DNA of 64,000 nt from Rubinisphaera margarita (GTDB lineage: Bacteria; Planctomycetota; Planctomycetia; Planctomycetales; Planctomycetaceae), in assembly GCF_022267515.1 (NCBI RefSeq), contig NZ_JAKFGB010000012.1:682001-746000 (forward strand), written 5' to 3'. The notes under the pieces were generated by a model. The model did no database searches. It was not told where the DNA came from and was given only the letters and a program-made list of their open reading frames with translations. The position numbers and the translations under genes are program-made. Positions 44,454 through 54,038 of the stretch are shown here, piece by piece; position 1 is the first letter of the stretch; each line of letters starts with the position of its first letter.

Positions 44454-47222
44454 TTACTTGAGGTAGATGAACTCGTTGGCGGCGATCAGCCCGTGGCAGA
44501 CCACGGACCAGGCTTTAAGTTCGGCTGCCGGAGACGTTTCTGCACCAGTTGACTGATCGTTGAGAAACGCCGCGACATAGCGCGACTCCTCGGGCGAGGG
44601 TTCTCGACCGTAGGCAACGCGGTAGGCAAACTCGATCCGGTCTTCGGGATCTGTCGCGCTCTCGATGACTCGTTGGGCGAAAGCTTCCGCGGAATCGAGG
44701 ACGAGAGCGGAGTTCATGAGCAGAAGCGCCTGCGGTGCGATCGTTGTGACATTGCGATGCCCGGTTGGCATCGTCGGATCGGGGAAATCGAACTGCTCGA
44801 AGAGCGAGTACAGGTTGTTGCGGATCACCGGAAGATACACGGCTCGCCTAAGGCTGTCGTACTTCGTGTGATCCTCCGAGGTGTGGTTGAAGACGAATTG
44901 CCGGTTCCGCAGTGGCACCGTCTTTCCTCCCAGCGTAGGGTCGAGGCGATCAGAGATCGACAGGATCGCGTCGCGAAGCGACTCGGCAGGTAACCGGCGG
45001 AGATGGGCCCGCCAGAGAAGCCTGTTTTCCTGGTCAACAGCGGCGCACTTCTCGAACTCCGGATGATGGTAGGACATCTGGTAGGCGCTGGAGTGGACGA
45101 TCATTCGATGCAGCTCTTTGATCGACCAGCCACGATCCATGAAGTTCCACGCCAGCCAGTCAAGCAGTTCGGGATGCGAAGGCTGATCACCGAGGACGCC
45201 GAAGTTTTCCGTCGATTTCACCAGCGGCTGCCCGAAATGCCAGCCCCAGATACGGTTTACGATCACGCGAGCTGTCAACGGATGTTCGGTGCTCGTCGCC
45301 CACATGGCCAGTTCGAGGCGACCGCTGCCGGTCTCCGGGAAGATCGGGCGGGAGTCGCTCAGTCGCATGACTTCCGGGACTTCGCGGGCCACCGGCTGTC
45401 CAAGATTCTTATAGCTTCCCCGAATATGAATCGGGATCGTCGGGACCACCTCGCCATCGGCGACTCCCATCGCGGCTGGCTCGTCAAACGCCTGACTTTC
45501 GAACTCACGGGCCACAGCCAGCAGCCGATGGTATTCGGCAATCTGATCCTCGGTCAGTACGTATTCCGGCTTGGCGGGGAGTGCGAGGAAGCCCGAGTTA
45601 TCGTTCACGGCGACCCGTGCCTGTTCGAGATGTTCCTCGGTCAGCGGAGCTTTTTTATCCTCTGCGGCCTCGGTTGCCTGTCGCATTTCAGCGAACAGCG
45701 ACTCGTAATGCTGACGCACCGCGGAGGAATCGCCCTTCGACGCCAGATCGTGCCAGGGACGGAAGAACGGATCATCCTGATGGTACTCCAGATGCAATCG
45801 GCAATGGTGCAGGATGCGGGGATGGAGTCCACGCGGCTCAGCAACCTTCGCCATGTCGACGAGCGACATCTGCGGCGAGACCAGCACGGCAGCAGCGAGA
45901 TACTCGACCGCCTGTTCCCGTGTTCGATTCCGCAGTTCGGTCACCAGGCCATTCTTATAGGCATTCGCCGCTGAGGTCAGCTTCTTGATCTCGGCGCTGA
46001 TCTCCTGGGCTTTTTTCTCGTCTTCTTCGGTGGCGAACGAATGCTCGTACCAGTGATGAATGGCTCCGGTCTTCGATTCCGCCAGCGTCTGGGTGCTTTT
46101 GAAAATCGCGGCCAGCGCGTAGTAGTCGCTCTGTTTAACCGGGTCAAACTTATGGTCGTGACAGCGGACGCAGCCGAGTGTCAATCCCCAGAAGGCCTTG
46201 CCGGTCGTGTCGATCTGCTCGTCGATGATGTCCATATCGAGCTTGTTGCGATCCGGCTCGGCCAGTACTTTGGCTCCAAGCGAGAGAAAGCCCGTCGCTG
46301 TGCGGGTTTCGACAGTGGCGTCCGGAAGAAGGTCGCCGGCAAGCTGCTCGATAACAAACCGGTCGTACGGCTTGTCGTTGTTGAACGAATTGATCACATA
46401 GTCGCGGTATCGCCAGGCGTGTCCATAAGCGAGGTTTTCGTCGAGACCGTTGGAATCGGCGTAGCGGGCGACGTCGAGCCAGTGTCGCCCCCAGTGGACT
46501 CCGTATTGCGGCGAAGAGAGCAACCGCTCGACGACCTTGTCGAACGCATCGTCCGATGTATCTGCCAGAAACGCGTCGAGTTCTTCGATTGTCGGCGGGA
46601 GTCCGGTGAGATCATACGTCACCCGTCGCAACAGCGTTTCTCGATCGGCTTTCGGCGCAGGCGTCAGATCGTTCCGCTCCAGCGAACGCAGGACGAAGTG
46701 GTCGATGGGAGTCGCGACCCAGTCCGAATGTTCGACAGCCGGCAAGGAGGGATTCGCGACCGGCTGAAAGGACCAGAACGCGCGTCCATCTTCGATGCTC
46801 ATCCCGGCCAGTGGTTCATGGCTGTCCTCAGGCGTTTCGATCCGAGGGTCTGGAGCCCCGCGTCTTACCCACTCTTTGAGGTCCGCAATCTGGGAATCGG
46901 ACATCTTCTGTTCGGGCGGCATCTGCAGATCGCGATTGTTGTACTCAATCGCTTCGATGAGCAGGCTCTTCTCCGGTTCCCCCGCCACAATCGAGGGGCC
47001 CGTGTCTCCCCCCTTCAGGACGGAATGTCGGGAATCGAGTCTCAGTCCACCGCTGCGCTCTTCGGCGGAGTGGCAGTCGTAGCAGTGTTCAATCAGGACC
47101 GGTCGCACCCGTTTCTCGAAAAACTCAAGATCGGTCGCCGAGATCGGTTCGGTTGCGTGGATCGTCGGCGCGACCGCAAAGAAGAACAGGACGGACGTCA
47201 GGAAGCGATAGTAATGTAACAT
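44454..47222 (-). CDS. Planctomycete cytochrome / DUF1549-DUF1553 secreted protein
   Basis: About 922 residues from ATG 47222, where the signal begins ('MLHYYRFLTSVLFFFAVAPTIHA'); the open frame runs on to 47720 as Arg/Pro-rich text with no coding character. A PSCyt1 domain carries CYDCH (47-51). DUF1549/PSCyt2 covers roughly 150-360 ('RRVTYDLTGLPPTIEELDAF', 'WGRHWLDVARYADSNG') with CVRCHDHKFDP. DUF1553/PSD1 lies toward the C-terminus ('NRIWGWHFGQPLV', 'HPELLDWLAWNF', 'LPAESLRDAIL', 'PTGHRNVTTIAPQALLLMNS'). With two CxxCH sites it is probably a c-type cytochrome. It is co-transcribed with the DUF1501 gene and divergent from the heme-binding dehydrogenase at 47724. Confidence 0.93.
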   Translation of the reverse strand: MLHYYRFLTSVLFFFAVAPTIHATEPISATDLEFFEKRVRPVLIEHCYDCHSAEERSGGLRLDSRHSVLKGGDTGPSIVAGEPEKSLLIEAIEYNNRDLQMPPEQKMSDSQIADLKEWVRRGAPDPRIETPEDSHEPLAGMSIEDGRAFWSFQPVANPSLPAVEHSDWVATPIDHFVLRSLERNDLTPAPKADRETLLRRVTYDLTGLPPTIEELDAFLADTSDDAFDKVVERLLSSPQYGVHWGRHWLDVARYADSNGLDENLAYGHAWRYRDYVINSFNNDKPYDRFVIEQLAGDLLPDATVETRTATGFLSLGAKVLAEPDRNKLDMDIIDEQIDTTGKAFWGLTLGCVRCHDHKFDPVKQSDYYALAAIFKSTQTLAESKTGAIHHWYEHSFATEEDEKKAQEISAEIKKLTSAANAYKNGLVTELRNRTREQAVEYLAAAVLVSPQMSLVDMAKVAEPRGLHPRILHHCRLHLEYHQDDPFFRPWHDLASKGDSSAVRQHYESLFAEMRQATEAAEDKKAPLTEEHLEQARVAVNDNSGFLALPAKPEYVLTEDQIAEYHRLLAVAREFESQAFDEPAAMGVADGEVVPTIPIHIRGSYKNLGQPVAREVPEVMRLSDSRPIFPETGSGRLELAMWATSTEHPLTARVIVNRIWGWHFGQPLVKSTENFGVLGDQPSHPELLDWLAWNFMDRGWSIKELHRMIVHSSAYQMSYHHPEFEKCAAVDQENRLLWRAHLRRLPAESLRDAILSISDRLDPTLGGKTVPLRNRQFVFNHTSEDHTKYDSLRRAVYLPVIRNNLYSLFEQFDFPDPTMPTGHRNVTTIAPQALLLMNSALVLDSAEAFAQRVIESATDPEDRIEFAYRVAYGREPSPEESRYVAAFLNDQSTGAETSPAAELKAWSVVCHGLIAANEFIYLK

Positions 47223-47723
47223 GGCAACAGGGGGACTGTTCTGGTAGGGCAGTAATGGAAAGCCGGGCGGAGTGACTGGAACGGACGGCCAGCCGCGTGG
47301 GAGCGACGTTCCGCCACGTGAGCCGAGTCGAGTGGGGAACAAGCAGCGAATGTGGAGCGGGCCGGGCGGGTTCTTCTTCGCACCCCACAACGGGGGTTGA
47401 ACGAAGTCCTCGATAAAACGTTTCCGGCAACAGGCATCTCGCGTTCCTGCAGAGCAAGAGGAGTTTCTATGTTCGCCCCGATTCCAGATCAGGGCGACGC
47501 GAGTCTGTGAGCACTCCCTGTAACATACCTTCCAGCGGCGTCCCGTGACAATTGAATTTCCGGAAATGATTCGAACCGGCCGCGGGATCAGCCACCGCGG
47601 GAGGCGTCTGGCCATTGACATTTCCGGTGAGAGTCTCTGGACTAACACATAGAACAGGTTGTTCGCAATGCCCTCCCCAGGTTCCTGCCCCGTACGTCCA
47701 CTCGCGTTGAAAGTCCGCATTCG
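47223..47723. promoter_or_regulatory. Divergent 500-base regulatory region with a 9-bp inverted repeat
   Basis: The gap separates two divergently transcribed surface-redox genes. CCGGAAATG (47560-47568) and CATTTCCGG (47619-47627) form a perfect inverted repeat spaced by 50 bases, and TTGACA (47615-47620) overlaps its right arm. No good -10 hexamer lies 17 bases downstream of TTGACA, so the promoter reading is weak. The repeat could bind a dimeric regulator. Confidence 0.3.
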
Positions 47724-50699
47724 ATGATCCGAGTTCTCCTGACCACGATCGTTCCGTTTGTCTCGATTGTGGCTCTCATCAGTGCCGCGATCTCAGAAGA
47801 ACGGCAAACTCAACAGGCTGATGCGAAGCCCATCCTCTGTGAGGACGATCTGGATGTCGAGCGGCTGCTCGTCAATCCCGAGATTGCCCAGCCGCTGGAG
47901 GTTAAGTTCGACGAAAGGGGCCGGATGTGGGTTGTTGAGTATCGTCAATACCCCGATCCCGCTGGCGTCGAGGTGACCGATCGCGACGAATACTGGCGGG
48001 TGGAATATGACAAGCAGATTCCTCCGCCGCCTCACGCTGCTGATTCCCCGTTTCGTGGGACAGATCGCATCACGGTCCATACCGATACAAACGCCAATGG
48101 CCAGTATGACCGCCACGAAATCTTTCTGGAGGGACTCAACCTGGCGACGTCGGTGGCGTTCGATCGGGACGGCGTGTGGGTGTTAACCCCGCCGTATCTG
48201 GTGTTTTATCCCACCGAAAAAGGGCAACTGCAGCCGAGCGGTTCCCCCATTGTTCATCTGCAGGGGTTCGGTCTGGAAGATACGCATTCCATTGCCAACA
48301 GTCTCGAATGGGGCGCGGACGGCTGGTTGTACGGGGTGAACGGGAGCACCTGCTCGTTGAGTATAACGTCGCCATTCTGGACTACGTCCTCCACCCCGGT
48401 TGAACGAAGCGGGCAATGTGTCTGGCGATATCATCCCGTTACGCACGCTTTCGAAATCTTTGCGGAGGGCGGCGGGAACTCGTTTGGGCTCGAGATCGAT
48501 GCTCACGGCGATATCTACTCCGGACACAATGGCGGCAACACCCGCGGATTCCATTTTTTGCCTGGGGCATACTATCTGAAAAACTTCGGGAAGCATGGCG
48601 ATCTGAGCAATAGCCGGGCATTCGGATTCTTCCCGGGCATGCAACACCACAACGTGGAACGTTTTACCCACCACTTTCTGATCTACGAAGCGGAAGCGTT
48701 GCCGGAACGGTTTCGTGGCCAACTAGTCGGGATCGATATCCTGCACAACAATCTCGTGCTCTCGGCGTTTACACAGCAGGGCTCCACCTTTCAGACGCGA
48801 GATCTCTCGCGTCCCGTGTGGTCGGAAGGGACGCAGTTCCGGCCTGTCGATCTGACACTCGGGTTCGATGGCAATCTCTACGTCGCCGACTGGGCCGACA
48901 GCCAGGTGAACCATTACCGCAATCACGAAGGGTTTATCGAGCCGGAAACCGGGGCGATCTACCGGTTGAAGGCAAAGGGAGCAGTCAACGTCGATCCGCA
49001 GAGCTTCGAAGATCTGGTTGCTGCGCTCAGGTCTCCCAATCGAGCGGTTCGTCAGACGGCACTGCGATTGATCCGTGAACGACAACCACTGGAGTTGAGC
49101 GACGAGCTGCGGGAACTCTATGGGAGTGAGAGTCCGTACGCGCTCGATGCCTACTGGGCACTGCATGCACTTTCGGCCCTGACAATCGAAGAAGACTTCG
49201 CGACGCTGCAGCGAACTTCCCCCTGGCTGCGACGCTGGGCCGTCCGGTTTCTCTGCGAACAAGGCAGTCAACCGGAAGCTGTGGTGAAAACGCTTGCGAA
49301 GCAGGCGCGGATCGAACAGGACGCCCGCGTCGTCGCCGAGATCGCCTGCTCGGTGCGACGACTTCCAGACGAGCACGCCTGGCCCGTGGTGCAACAACTG
49401 CTGACCCGCGACGAATTCGCGGACGATCCTTTTCTCCCTCTGCTCGTCTGGTGGGCCTTCGAACAATCCCGACCGGAGGATCCGCAGCAGGTTCAGGCGG
49501 ATCTCCAGGCTGTCGGTGCGGATCGTTCGACGTTGTATACGAAGACTGTCGAGTCGCGACTGGTCCGCTGTTGGGCGGGTGAAGGGACGGCTGCCCACTG
49601 GTCGGCCATTGCAACCTTGCTCGACACGAATTCCGCAGAGCGAGTGCTTGGGATTCTCGATGCTCTTGGCGAAGCGTTCTCAGGACTGGCTTCGCCGAAG
49701 GTCAGCAGCGATCTTAAGGGCTCGCTCGTGGCTCTGGGGGCGGAGGTGCCACTCCCGTTGAGATTGCGATTGCGATTCGAAGGTGCGTCCGAAGAGACGA
49801 TCGACCAATTGAAAACGTTGTCGGGTCGGGAACGTTCCGAGTTGTTGAAGGTCATCTCGGAAGTGAAAGCGGAAGAAATGGTCGATCCCCTGCTCTCCCT
49901 GATCGCGGCGGACGGGGTCGCGGATTCCGTTCAGGCCGAAGTGATCAGCACCCTGGGAGCTTTTGCGGATCCACGCATTGGACGAGTTGTGCTGAAACGT
50001 TATGGCGAGCTGTCTTCCCGCGTGAAGTCGGCAGCAGTGGACCTGCTGGTGTCGCGAGCCAGTTGGACGGAGTTGCTGCTGGAAGCCGTGGATGCGGGCC
50101 GCATCGAGTCGAAACAGGTGCCGGTGCTGGCGGTGAATCGAATGAAGCTGCACGGCGATCCAGAGATCCTGCAGCGGATTCACGTGTTGTGGCCAACGGT
50201 CGTCGATCCGCAGAAGCTGGAAGAAAACCTGCATCGTTGGACGCGTATACTATCCGTCGGCGGTCGCGGAGATATTGACCGCGGAAAGCTCGCCTACGAG
50301 AAGCATTGTGCGGCCTGTCATCAGTTGAACGGACAGGGGCGAAAACTCGGCCCGGATTTGACGTCATATCAACGGTCGAATCGAGCCATGATGCTGCTGG
50401 CGATCCTGGCTCCGTCGGCAGAGATTCGCGAGGGATTCGAGAACGCTATTGTCGTTCTCGACGACGGTTCGATTCTCAACGGGATTATCGGGCGTCAGAA
50501 CGATGAGATCCTCGAACTCACCGACACTCAGGGAGCCAAACGGGTGATCCCGCGAGAGAAGATCGAGCTGATGAAGATTTCACCGGTTTCAATCATGCCG
50601 GACAGTCTGCTCGAGAAGATACAGGATCAGGAGGCCCGGGATCTGTTCGAGTTTCTGCAGAGTCAACCCGCTGCCATTCCACAGGCGACGGAAAAGTGA
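47724..50699 (+). CDS. PVC-type heme-binding dehydrogenase with beta-propeller and CxxCH domain
   Basis: A 991-residue exported protein (signal 'LLTTIVPFVSIVALISAAIS'). Residues ~45-420 form a beta-propeller of the planctomycete membrane-bound-dehydrogenase type ('MWVVEYRQYPDPAG', 'GLNLATSVAFDRDGVWV', 'FGLEIDAHGDIYSGHNGGNTRG', 'LTLGFDGNLYVADWADSQ'). A helical, HEAT-like middle spans ~430-840. The C-terminus has a c-type heme site CAACH (862-866) in 'YEKHCAACHQLNGQGRKLGPDLT', then 'ILAPSAEIREGFENAIVVLDDG' of the PVC heme-binding domain. It probably oxidises a sugar or alcohol and passes electrons to its heme; the substrate is unknown. It is divergent from the DUF1549/1553 gene. Confidence 0.92.
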   Translation: MIRVLLTTIVPFVSIVALISAAISEERQTQQADAKPILCEDDLDVERLLVNPEIAQPLEVKFDERGRMWVVEYRQYPDPAGVEVTDRDEYWRVEYDKQIPPPPHAADSPFRGTDRITVHTDTNANGQYDRHEIFLEGLNLATSVAFDRDGVWVLTPPYLVFYPTEKGQLQPSGSPIVHLQGFGLEDTHSIANSLEWGADGWLYGVNGSTCSLSITSPFWTTSSTPVERSGQCVWRYHPVTHAFEIFAEGGGNSFGLEIDAHGDIYSGHNGGNTRGFHFLPGAYYLKNFGKHGDLSNSRAFGFFPGMQHHNVERFTHHFLIYEAEALPERFRGQLVGIDILHNNLVLSAFTQQGSTFQTRDLSRPVWSEGTQFRPVDLTLGFDGNLYVADWADSQVNHYRNHEGFIEPETGAIYRLKAKGAVNVDPQSFEDLVAALRSPNRAVRQTALRLIRERQPLELSDELRELYGSESPYALDAYWALHALSALTIEEDFATLQRTSPWLRRWAVRFLCEQGSQPEAVVKTLAKQARIEQDARVVAEIACSVRRLPDEHAWPVVQQLLTRDEFADDPFLPLLVWWAFEQSRPEDPQQVQADLQAVGADRSTLYTKTVESRLVRCWAGEGTAAHWSAIATLLDTNSAERVLGILDALGEAFSGLASPKVSSDLKGSLVALGAEVPLPLRLRLRFEGASEETIDQLKTLSGRERSELLKVISEVKAEEMVDPLLSLIAADGVADSVQAEVISTLGAFADPRIGRVVLKRYGELSSRVKSAAVDLLVSRASWTELLLEAVDAGRIESKQVPVLAVNRMKLHGDPEILQRIHVLWPTVVDPQKLEENLHRWTRILSVGGRGDIDRGKLAYEKHCAACHQLNGQGRKLGPDLTSYQRSNRAMMLLAILAPSAEIREGFENAIVVLDDGSILNGIIGRQNDEILELTDTQGAKRVIPREKIELMKISPVSIMPDSLLEKIQDQEARDLFEFLQSQPAAIPQATEK

Positions 50700-50704
50700 G
50701 GCAT

Positions 50705-51352
50705 TTATGAGATGGTGTTTTGGGAGTACTCGTCCAGCCAGTTCTTGACGATCCGAATGTGACGGTGCGATGCCAGCTGGTCTGTTTGCGCCTCAGAGGC
50801 CTGCAGCACCCACCCGTTTTTGACTCGATGAACTTTGAATCGTCGCCGTGCTCCGACGAGATGGTCACTCGGGCCATGAACCGCCACGACGCAGAGTTCG
50901 ATTTCATGAGTCGGGAGAACCTGCCTGTCAGTATCGGTATGAGCGGACTGCAACCGCTCCTCGATGAGAGGCTGCAGGTTGAGAATCTGCTCCAGCGTTC
51001 CCAGCACCATGTAGTCTCCAGGACGGATCGGTCCCTGTCGTAAAGCGGATTCCAGTTGGCTCGTGGTTGGTGAGACCTCACCCAGTTCGGTCACCGGGCG
51101 GGTGATGGTGCGATCGTCGTCACGGATCTTCGCCAGGACGCATTGCACATGCACCGGTTCACTGCTCATATTAACCAGCAGGCACAGGTCCGAGGGATCG
51201 TGCCCCTGCGCGTGATGAATCACCAGACACGGCTTCCGATGTCGTCGGAACTGGAGATAAAACAGCTGCAGATAGAGCAGCCAGATCAGAACCATGGTAA
51301 TACTCCCCAGGGCGGAGAGTGATTGAGCATTTTCTTGAATCCACTGCCACAC
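50705..51352 (-). CDS. Membrane-anchored hypothetical protein
   Basis: A 215-residue protein with a GTG start after GGGGAGG-rich leader. One transmembrane helix (residues ~15-36, 'LGSITMVLIWLLYLQLFYL') is followed by a soluble part with 'LCLLVNMSSEPVHVQCVLAKI' and 'IRPGDYMVLGTLEQIL', ending 'HIRIVKNWLDEY'. It probably faces the cytoplasm or periplasm as a single-pass protein. I do not recognise the family. It converges almost end to end with the dehydrogenase gene (stops five bases apart). Confidence 0.72.
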   Translation of the reverse strand: MWQWIQENAQSLSALGSITMVLIWLLYLQLFYLQFRRHRKPCLVIHHAQGHDPSDLCLLVNMSSEPVHVQCVLAKIRDDDRTITRPVTELGEVSPTTSQLESALRQGPIRPGDYMVLGTLEQILNLQPLIEERLQSAHTDTDRQVLPTHEIELCVVAVHGPSDHLVGARRRFKVHRVKNGWVLQASEAQTDQLASHRHIRIVKNWLDEYSQNTIS

Positions 51353-51664
51353 GATCGCCTTTCCTCCCCTGTCATTCGGCTTACTCGAAAGATGAAAATG
51401 GACCGCTCTTCCTGGAAGACGGCTACTCTCAGAGTGCGTGCAGATTCATTGCCGAACGGGTCTCAATTCTCCAAGTGATCCGATTTGTGAAGGAATCCGT
51501 TCCGAGTCGGAATCGTCGGCCCTTCGCTCGGAAGTCGCTGGCCGAACGGTGGAGAGATCGAGGCGGCTTACCTATGCTGGAGACAACTTGCCTGGATCGC
51601 AGCGGAGCAGTGCGACTGCTTTGATGCGAAGTACGTAACGTTTCCCCAGAGAGGGTCTGACTCG
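51353..51664. other. Divergent intergenic region before the PhoD-like gene
   Basis: These 312 bases should hold promoters for the minus membrane protein and the plus phosphatase. No recognisable gene, repeat or Pho-box-like repeat was seen. AGAGGG near 51650 is the likely ribosome-binding site of the phosphatase. Confidence 0.4.
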
Positions 51665-53101
51665 ATGAGAAGTGCGTTAATCATCCTGTTGCTGACTTGC
51701 TGGATGAACTCAGCATCTGCAGACGAGATTTATCATGCCCAGGGCGAAATGGTCGGCGAGCCGACAACGACCAGCGTCCTGCTGCAGTCTCGTCTGACGG
51801 CGCTTCCAGGCCCGGAGCTCGATTCAGAAGGTGACCTTCCGGGAGCTGATGGAGTCGCCCGTTTTGAATGGAGCACAACTCCTGGGTTCAAGAATGCACG
51901 AAAGACCGACTGGCTCCAGGCGAGACAGGAACAGGACTTTATTGTGCGGGCCGAGATTCAAGATCTGCTCCCCGGAACGCGTTACTACTACCGTTTGATC
52001 TACGGGTCTGATCGGTCGAATACAAAAACCGGTCCGCGACGTGAGTTTCAAACATTGCCGGGCGGTGACGCCGAAGGCCACCTGTCGTTTGCGATGGGGA
52101 GTTGTCAGAACTACGCCTTCTTCATGCACGGGAAGAACGGAAAGAGTGGAGCCGCCCCCGATGAGGATCGCAGGCTTGGTTATCCCGCTTATCAGGCGAT
52201 GCTGGACCTGAAGCCCGACTTCTTTATCGGGACCGGAGATATTGTTTACTACGACCATTTCGCGAAGACTGCGGCTCAGACGTTGCCGGAACTACGGAAG
52301 AAATGGCACGAGCAGTTTCGGTTTCCACGAATGGTCGCCTTTTTCGCCCGGACTCCCGCTTACTGGTCGAAAGATGACCACGATTTCCGCTTCAACGATG
52401 CGGACCGCACCGGCAGCCGCCTGCCGCTGACGGATACGGGCATCGAGATCTTCCGCGAACAGATGCCGATTCATCCCGCTGACGATTCAAAGTCCCCCAC
52501 GTATCGAACTCATCGGGTGCATAAGCATCTGCAGCTCTGGTTTGTGGAAGGTCGCGATTACCGCTCTCCCAACAAAATGGAAGACGGTCCGGAGAAGACG
52601 ATCTGGGGAGCAGAACAGAAGAAGTGGCTGCAGAAGACGCTGAAAGAAAGTGACGCCACGTGGAAGGTGATCATCACGCCGACTCCGATGGTCGGTCCCG
52701 ACTCGAAAAACAAGAAGGACAACCACGCCAACCTCGCCGGCTTTCGTCATGAGGCGGGAGAGTTCTTCGACTGGCTCAAGAAGAATAAACTTCAGGATCA
52801 TGTGATGACGTTCTGCGGCGATCGTCATTGGCAGTATCACAGCATTCACCCGAGTGGCATGCATGAGTTCTCGTGCGGAGCGATCAACGATGAGAACGCG
52901 ATTTCCGGATCCTATCCGGGAACCGCGAACAGCACGGACCCCGACGGACTGATCCGTCAGCCGTTTCACTACGAAAAGCCCAGCGGCGGCTTCCTGCATG
53001 TCTCGATTGGCAACGCCTCGGATCCCGCCGCGCTCACGATCGCCTTTCACGACGACGAGGGGGAAAGCCTTTACGAATTCTCCCGCTCGGCTCAGGAATA
53101 G
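51665..53101 (+). CDS. PhoD-like metallophosphatase, secreted
   Basis: A 478-residue protein with a signal peptide ('LIILLLTCWMNSASA'). An N-terminal fibronectin-like domain (~25-130, 'GTRYYYRLIYGSD') precedes the PhoD metallophosphatase part: 'FAMGSCQNY', 'DFFIGTGDIVYYD', 'PAYWSKDDHDFRFNDADR', 'VIITPTPMVGPDSK' and 'VMTFCGDRHWQYHS', which supply the expected Asp, Asn and His metal ligands. PhoD enzymes hydrolyse phosphodi- and monoesters with Ca/Fe. The 'CQNY' motif carries the metal-binding cysteine seen in PhoD. It is followed 37 bases later by a beta-propeller-like protein on the same strand. Confidence 0.92.
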   Translation: MRSALIILLLTCWMNSASADEIYHAQGEMVGEPTTTSVLLQSRLTALPGPELDSEGDLPGADGVARFEWSTTPGFKNARKTDWLQARQEQDFIVRAEIQDLLPGTRYYYRLIYGSDRSNTKTGPRREFQTLPGGDAEGHLSFAMGSCQNYAFFMHGKNGKSGAAPDEDRRLGYPAYQAMLDLKPDFFIGTGDIVYYDHFAKTAAQTLPELRKKWHEQFRFPRMVAFFARTPAYWSKDDHDFRFNDADRTGSRLPLTDTGIEIFREQMPIHPADDSKSPTYRTHRVHKHLQLWFVEGRDYRSPNKMEDGPEKTIWGAEQKKWLQKTLKESDATWKVIITPTPMVGPDSKNKKDNHANLAGFRHEAGEFFDWLKKNKLQDHVMTFCGDRHWQYHSIHPSGMHEFSCGAINDENAISGSYPGTANSTDPDGLIRQPFHYEKPSGGFLHVSIGNASDPAALTIAFHDDEGESLYEFSRSAQE

Positions 53102-53138
53102 ACCCCGCTCGTCAAAAAACGGAACCAGGAGTTTCGCT

Positions 53139-53933
53139 TTGAAGTCTGCATTCAAGTTATTGCTGATCGCGCTCATTCCGTTTGGGGCGACCCGCCTCTG
53201 CGCTGCCGATCTGACTGGCCCTGTCGTCTGTGATGGCCGCTATCCGCATCACCTTCAGGGAGTCTGTGTCGACGAGGATTCGATCTACTGGAGTTTTACC
53301 ACGACTCTGGTGAAGACGGACCGCGATGGCAAGGTCGTGCGCAAGATCCCTGTCGTCAACCATCACGGCGACCTCTGTCATCATGACGGCAAATTGTACG
53401 TCGCGGTCAATCTGGGTGACTTCAACAACCCGAAAGGACGAGCCGATTCCTGGGTGTATGTCTATGACGCCAGGTCACTGGAGGAACTCTCTCGTCATGA
53501 GGTTCCCGAAGTCTTTCACGGAGCCGGCGGCATGGGCTTTCGAGAGGGGCACTTCTTTGTCATCGGCGGATTGCCTGACGGAGTCGAAGTCAACTACGTC
53601 TACGAGTACGACAGCGAGTTTCGCTTCGTGAAGAAGCATGTCATCGAGAGTGGTCATACGCACCTGGGGATTCAGACGGCGACCTTCGCTCACGATCGAT
53701 GGTGGTTTGGATGCTATGGCTCGCCGCCGACGCTGCTCATTACGGATGGTGACTTCAGAATGCTCGGGCGGCACAGTTACAACTGTTCGCTCGGGATTGA
53801 AGGCCTTGCAGATGGCCGCCTGCTTTCTGCTGGTGGAGAGTGCCGCAAGGACGAGGGTTGCTCCGGGAGCGTTAAAATTGTCGTTCCGGACGAAACCGAC
53901 GGGTTAACTGAGCAGAAGAGGAAAACAAACTAG
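53139..53933 (+). CDS. Secreted beta-propeller-like hypothetical protein (TTG start)
   Basis: About 264 residues. The frame is open from 52998 inside the phosphatase gene, but CAGGAG at ~53125-53130 sits about eight bases before TTG 53139, which begins a clean signal ('KSAFKLLLIALIPFGATRLCA'). The body shows repeated blade-like strands: 'HHLQGVCVDEDSIYWSFTTTLVKTDRDGKVVRKI', 'HHGDLCHHDGKLYVAVN', 'WVYVYDARSLEEL', 'HLGIQTATFAHDRWWFGCYG', 'LGIEGLADGRLL'. I infer a five- or six-bladed propeller of unknown role, perhaps binding or acting on a sugar or phosphate compound beside PhoD. Confidence 0.8.
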   Translation: MKSAFKLLLIALIPFGATRLCAADLTGPVVCDGRYPHHLQGVCVDEDSIYWSFTTTLVKTDRDGKVVRKIPVVNHHGDLCHHDGKLYVAVNLGDFNNPKGRADSWVYVYDARSLEELSRHEVPEVFHGAGGMGFREGHFFVIGGLPDGVEVNYVYEYDSEFRFVKKHVIESGHTHLGIQTATFAHDRWWFGCYGSPPTLLITDGDFRMLGRHSYNCSLGIEGLADGRLLSAGGECRKDEGCSGSVKIVVPDETDGLTEQKRKTN

Positions 53934-54038
53934 AGCCAATTCAAAATTGGACGGCAGGCGTTCGCAGGAGCAAACTCAGCATGCAGGGGATTGGCGCCCC
54001 GCGACTGCAGAAGAAGCATGGAAATGCTCGAATTGCTC

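Noticed and set aside
46041..47219. 392-residue plus-strand open frame, and another at 45003-45974
   Set aside because: Both are antisense to the DUF1549/1553 gene, whose conserved motifs show the true coding strand.
47615..47643. Promoter based on TTGACA at 47615
   Set aside because: No acceptable -10 hexamer lies 16-18 bases downstream; kept only as part of the inverted-repeat note.
47223..47720. N-terminal extension of the DUF1549/1553 protein
   Set aside because: The extra 166 codons are Arg/Pro-rich without a signal or domain, whereas ATG 47222 starts a normal signal peptide.
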